Assembly (NCBI GenBank): GCA_036362985.1
Contig: JAYGXS010000001.1
Coordinates: 74,596,273 to 74,660,272, forward strand
Source of the DNA: Ligula intestinalis
Lineage: Eukaryota > Platyhelminthes > Cestoda > Diphyllobothriidea > Diphyllobothriidae
Direction of reading: 5' to 3'
Length of the DNA: 64,000 nt
Below, one piece after another: positions 60,593-64,000 of the stretch (positions within the stretch are counted from its first letter, which is position 1; each line of letters starts with the position of its first letter). Both the position numbers and the translations under genes were made by a program. The notes beneath the pieces are model-generated. The model had not been told where the DNA came from. It worked only from the letters and a program-made list of their open reading frames with translations, and did no database searches.

Positions 60593-63500
60593 TCACGGAA
60601 AAGAATGAAAACGGTCTAAAGCCAGAAAAGTTGTTCCCAGTGCTGGCAGTAAAATATCGTGCTGTAAAAGTCGCCTTTTGTCAAATAAAATCACATTGAG
60701 TCTTCTTTTAAATTCCACAATTGTGTCAGTGGAAACCGTCTCGCTTGGTAGCAAGTTCCAAGGCCAGACCACGCATTGACTAAAAAAATATTTTCGGAGG
60801 TCTAATCGGGTGCGCTCGTTTGTGACCTTGTAAGGATGGCCACGCAGGTGAATAGTGGTGGCTAATTGGAAGAAATCCTCCAATTCTAGGGAGGAACTGT
60901 GGCCCCGGATTATCCAGAATGTCCAGAGCAGGCTGCACTGAACGTTCCTGTAAGACACAGGAAAAAGGTCAAGTTTGATCAATCTCTCCTGATATGGTAA
61001 GTCCCTGAGACCATCGACCATCTTTGTCGCCTTGCGTTGCATTTGTTCAAGAAGCTCCATATCTTTCTTCAACTACGGTGTCCAAACTGGCATTCCGTAT
61101 TCAAGATGTGGTCTCAAAAAGGCACCAAATATTTTTCCGAAGAGTTCAGGTGGAAAGATTTTGAACGTTCGTCTGATCCAGTGCAGGGTACTAGTTGCCT
61201 TCTTGACGGACTTTTTACAGTGCTCTGTTTGCATCAAGTTCGTGGTTGTCCATATACCCAGATCTTTGTGCGTCTCAACCTCTTTTAATGTGGTACCATT
61301 GATAAAATAACTGTTTCGGTGGCACGTTTCGCCCCGGGCTTGTGTAGAACAAGATACTTGGATACATTAAAGTTAAGAAGCCACGTGGACGACCAGATAA
61401 ACAGTTTATTGATTTTCGACTGTAATCTCTTTGCGTCATGGGCGCACCTTATTTAAGCCCATATTTTTATGTCATCCGCAAGCATGACGGCTGCGCAATC
61501 AAGCTCATTGAGGCAGTCGTTTGCGTGAATCAGGAATAGCATCGGACCCAAAACTGAGCCTTGTGGTACACCACTCTTGACCTTTGTCCATTCTGAGGTT
61601 CAGTTGCTGACAACGACCCTCTGTTCTCTAAGGGACAAGAAACTACTGATCCATTTATACATTTTTCCTTGAATTCCCCCGTCCAAAATCTGATGCAGAA
61701 GAAGCCTGTGCGGTACACTATCGAAGGCCTTTTTGAAGTTGAAGAATATGACACCAACTGGATAGCCTTTATCTGCGGCCTTTGTCCACTTTTCTTCTGA
61801 TTAAAGATTGCTCGTGAGGCAAGAGCGTCCTGGGCAAAAGCCGTGCTGTCCATCATATAATATTTTGTTCCTTTCGAGGAAAAACATTAAATGCTTCTTA
61901 ATAATGTGCTCCATTACTTTGTACGCGATGCAAGTTAGACTGACAGGACGGTAATTTGCGCAATCAAGTCGTGAAACTCTCTTTTAGATCGGGGTGACGT
62001 TTGCCCACTTCCATTTTTCTGGGTGTTCGCCTTCGTCAAAATATTTCTGGATGGTGGCAGCCAGGGGTTTGCATAGTTCGTTAGCTAATTCTCTTAGTGC
62101 TAGTGCAGGAATTTTGTCCGGCTCTGGTGATTTGGTAGGCTTAAGTTGGAGTAATTCAGCCCTGACAGTGTTGTGTGAAAACTCTAGGTCCTCTATTTTG
62201 GGCAATGAGGAGGAGGGTAAGGGTGCAGTTATCGGTCGATGAGCGGACGTACCTTCAGCAAAAGTTGTAGGTTCTCGAGTGTAGATGGATTCAATGAAAT
62301 CGGAGAGGAGGGAGGCTTTCATCTGGTCTTCGGTCACCAGTTGCCCATCGGCTGATCTCAGGGCTGGGATCAGTTCCTGAGATCTCTGCGTGCTTCGTTT
62401 GTAACCGTACAATAGCTTGGGGTATTCCAACGACTTGTGTAATATGTTCAACTCGTATTTCTTGCGCAGTTTAGGAGCTTCTCTTTTACAAATGGTACGT
62501 TGTTGCTTATACTCCCTTCAGTGTTTATCGGAGCCGGTTAATCTGTAGTGCCTCCAGAAGCGGTTCCTCATTTTGAAAGCGGCCTGCAAGTTTGAGTTCA
62601 TCCACTTCGGGCGATTCGTACTTGTCTTTCTTCTGAAGAGACAGTTGAGACAAACAGTCATTTTCAACATCGAGCTAAAGGTCATCCCACCTTGAATATC
62701 TGTTTCCCATGATACCTCTGACATTTCTCATCTCATAAGTGGTAGTCGCCCTTCCAAATATTACTTTCCCACGCGTCGGAGGAGTAGGGTTTGGAGAACA
62801 GCAAATACTCAACATACAGCATAATATGGTTGCTTGACCCTAATGGGGGTCGATCCTGCAGGTCAATTACAGTTTCCCCCTCTTGGGTAAAGATAAGGTC
62901 GAGACAGTTCGACTGTTTTCCTTCCCTAGCCTGCGTTTTCAAAGCAACGGTTTGGCAGGGCAGTTTGTCGGTGGCCCATTGCAGTAATTTGTGATTGAAT
63001 TTGTCTTGAAGACCCTGTGCAGTCCAGGGCTGCCAGTCAACACCAGGAGCGTTAAAGTCCCCATCGATGAGGATGTCTTTTTTTCTCACTAACCCTATAA
63101 AATTCTGCTATGAGGATAGTGTCTTGGTCAGGAGTATGGTTTGGCGGGGGGTATGTCACCGAAGGCGGCATACTTAGCAGATATAGTAATATTTAGCATT
63201 TTCACATCTCGTGCTGTGTTCGGTACTTCAGCCGTGGCTGTCAGCTTGCAAGTGACATAGACTTTAAGCCCTCCTCCCCTAGTTGTTCTGTCTTTCCTGA
63301 AAATTTGATATCCTCTAAGCGATAATTCAGAATCAGCGATATATTTTAAAAGCCAGATTTCAGTTAAAGCCATGATGTCTGGTTTCAACTCATCGACAAA
63401 GTTCTTTAGCTCGTCCAGCTTGCTAAACAAGCTTTGCAAATTTGCGGATAGGATCTTTAGTGATAGTTTACTCCGTGAGGCCCAACCCTCATCGTGACAG

Positions 63501-63953
63501 GTTTTGGCCAGAGGAAGGGCTCCTTGACTTGTATTATTTGCTCATCTTTTATTTTCAGGCCCTTTGCCCCGCTTTCGGTCCTCTCTCCCAATTATATCCT
63601 GAGTTGCCTCGTTTTCATCCGCTCCCTCGGCTCGTACTCTGGCTAATAAAACACTTGATTGTTCGAATTTCGTAAGGCCGTTTATCCTTTTAGCAGTTTT
63701 GATGTCAAGCCTTCGTTATCGAATATAACTTTGACAGGCCTTGGGTTTATTTGTAGGTCGCAGCGTAGGTCTGCTTTACCCAGACGAAAGGCTTTATTTA
63801 CGGTATAGGTTTCCCCATTCCTTAGGACAGCACTGACGTATTCGTGTATTCGATCATAGTCATGTGCAACTCGTTCCATTGTACTGTCGAACGTGGACTC
63901 AGGAGCACCCTGTATGATAATGTGTTTTTTCCGATTTATGGACGACTTCTGTA
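60593..63953 (-). mobile_element. Jockey/CR1-like non-LTR element, nearly full length, dead
   Basis: In minus order: ORF1 piece (63682-63950), endonuclease (63128-63439 with PDIMALTEIWL and TTRGGGLKVYV; 62733-63089 with IDGDFNAPGVDW, LDLIFTQEGE and SSNHIMLYVEY), linker (62518-62724), RT start (61984-62451, SPEPDKIPALALRELANEL), shifted RT middle (61500-61980) and C-terminus (60593-61072, MQRKATKMVDGLRDLPYQERL). One base change gives EPDKIP for GPDKIP. Frameshifts separate the blocks. Confidence 0.85.
63682..63950 (-). pseudogene. ORF1 fragment of the 60.6-63.9 kb non-LTR element
   Basis: Reads KKHIIIQGAPESTFDSTMERVAHDYDRI in family-landmark form (IIIQGAPES, ERVAHD), then NKAFRLGKAD and RPVKVIFDNEG. 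This resembles the ORF1 conserved region (GVPES..ERV.HD...AFRLGK...RP.KV.L) seen in flatworm jockey/CR1-like elements. Its 5' part is replaced by the repeat beginning at 63954. Confidence 0.7.
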
Positions 63954-64000
63954 ATAATAATATGTTTATCATGCCAGTTTACACTCAATTGTAAGCAGTT
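63954..64000 (-). repeat. 3' end of another CR1/Rex1-like copy, cut by the window edge
   Basis: taataataatatgtttatc then atgccagtttacactcaatt matches 8972-9020 and 44034-44070. It appears inserted into ORF1 of the preceding element, and its continuation lies outside the window. Confidence 0.75.

Overview
This is eukaryotic DNA, almost certainly from a parasitic flatworm and most likely a cestode of the diphyllobothriidean kind (Spirometra / Dibothriocephalus / Schistocephalus type). The reasons are as follows. (1) Two intact genes are split by micro-introns of 33-35 nt, the length class typical of flatworms. (2) An RTE-like reverse-transcriptase remnant resembles, from memory, elements abundant in these tapeworms. 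(3) A CsRn1-type LTR element has a tRNA-Trp-type primer site. (4) There is a Penelope-like (PLE) remnant and many CR1/jockey-like non-LTR elements. There is no operon, Shine-Dalgarno or CRISPR structure. The species is an inference; no database search was possible. || Layout. 1-6.5 kb: dispersed repeats, a (GAT)n tract, a palindromic repeat pair and a Tc1/mariner-type MITE with long arms. 6.5-8.2 kb (minus): intact five-exon MGST3-like gene, copy A. 9.0-18.8 kb: five decayed non-LTR elements, all minus. 20.9-21.8 kb: deleted hAT element. 22.2-23.5 kb (minus): PLE GIY-YIG region split by a 635-bp inverted-repeat element with a 6-bp target duplication. 23.6-25.1 kb: RTE C-terminal remnant and tRNA-derived SINE-like sequences. 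25.7-26.2 kb (minus): intact two-exon gene for a 77-residue secreted protein with a TATA box. 28.5-31.9 kb: LTR copies, RTE fragment and a CsRn1-like remnant. 32.3-35.2 kb: hAT element with a perfect 8-bp target duplication. 36.4-36.6 kb: second palindromic repeat pair. 37.0-40.0 kb (minus): intact MGST3-like gene, copy B. 40.2-41.9 kb: decayed CR1-like copy. 41.9-54.2 kb: a plus-strand non-LTR element cut open twice, by a hAT element (42.9-47.5 kb) and by a Ty3/gypsy element (47.7-52.4 kb), each with its own target duplication. 55-59.6 kb: EnSpm/CACTA-like transposase remnant split by a non-LTR insertion. 60-64 kb: further non-LTR elements. || The likely working host genes are the two MGST3-like paralogues (153 residues each, about 78% identical by hand alignment, all four introns at the same positions and phases) and the small secreted-protein gene. 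All three are pieced together from exons too short to stand out as open reading frames. Everything else recognised is transposon-derived and broken by stops or frameshifts. The genes do not form a pathway: the MGSTs would act in ER or outer membranes on glutathione conjugation or lipid peroxides, and the small protein would be exported.
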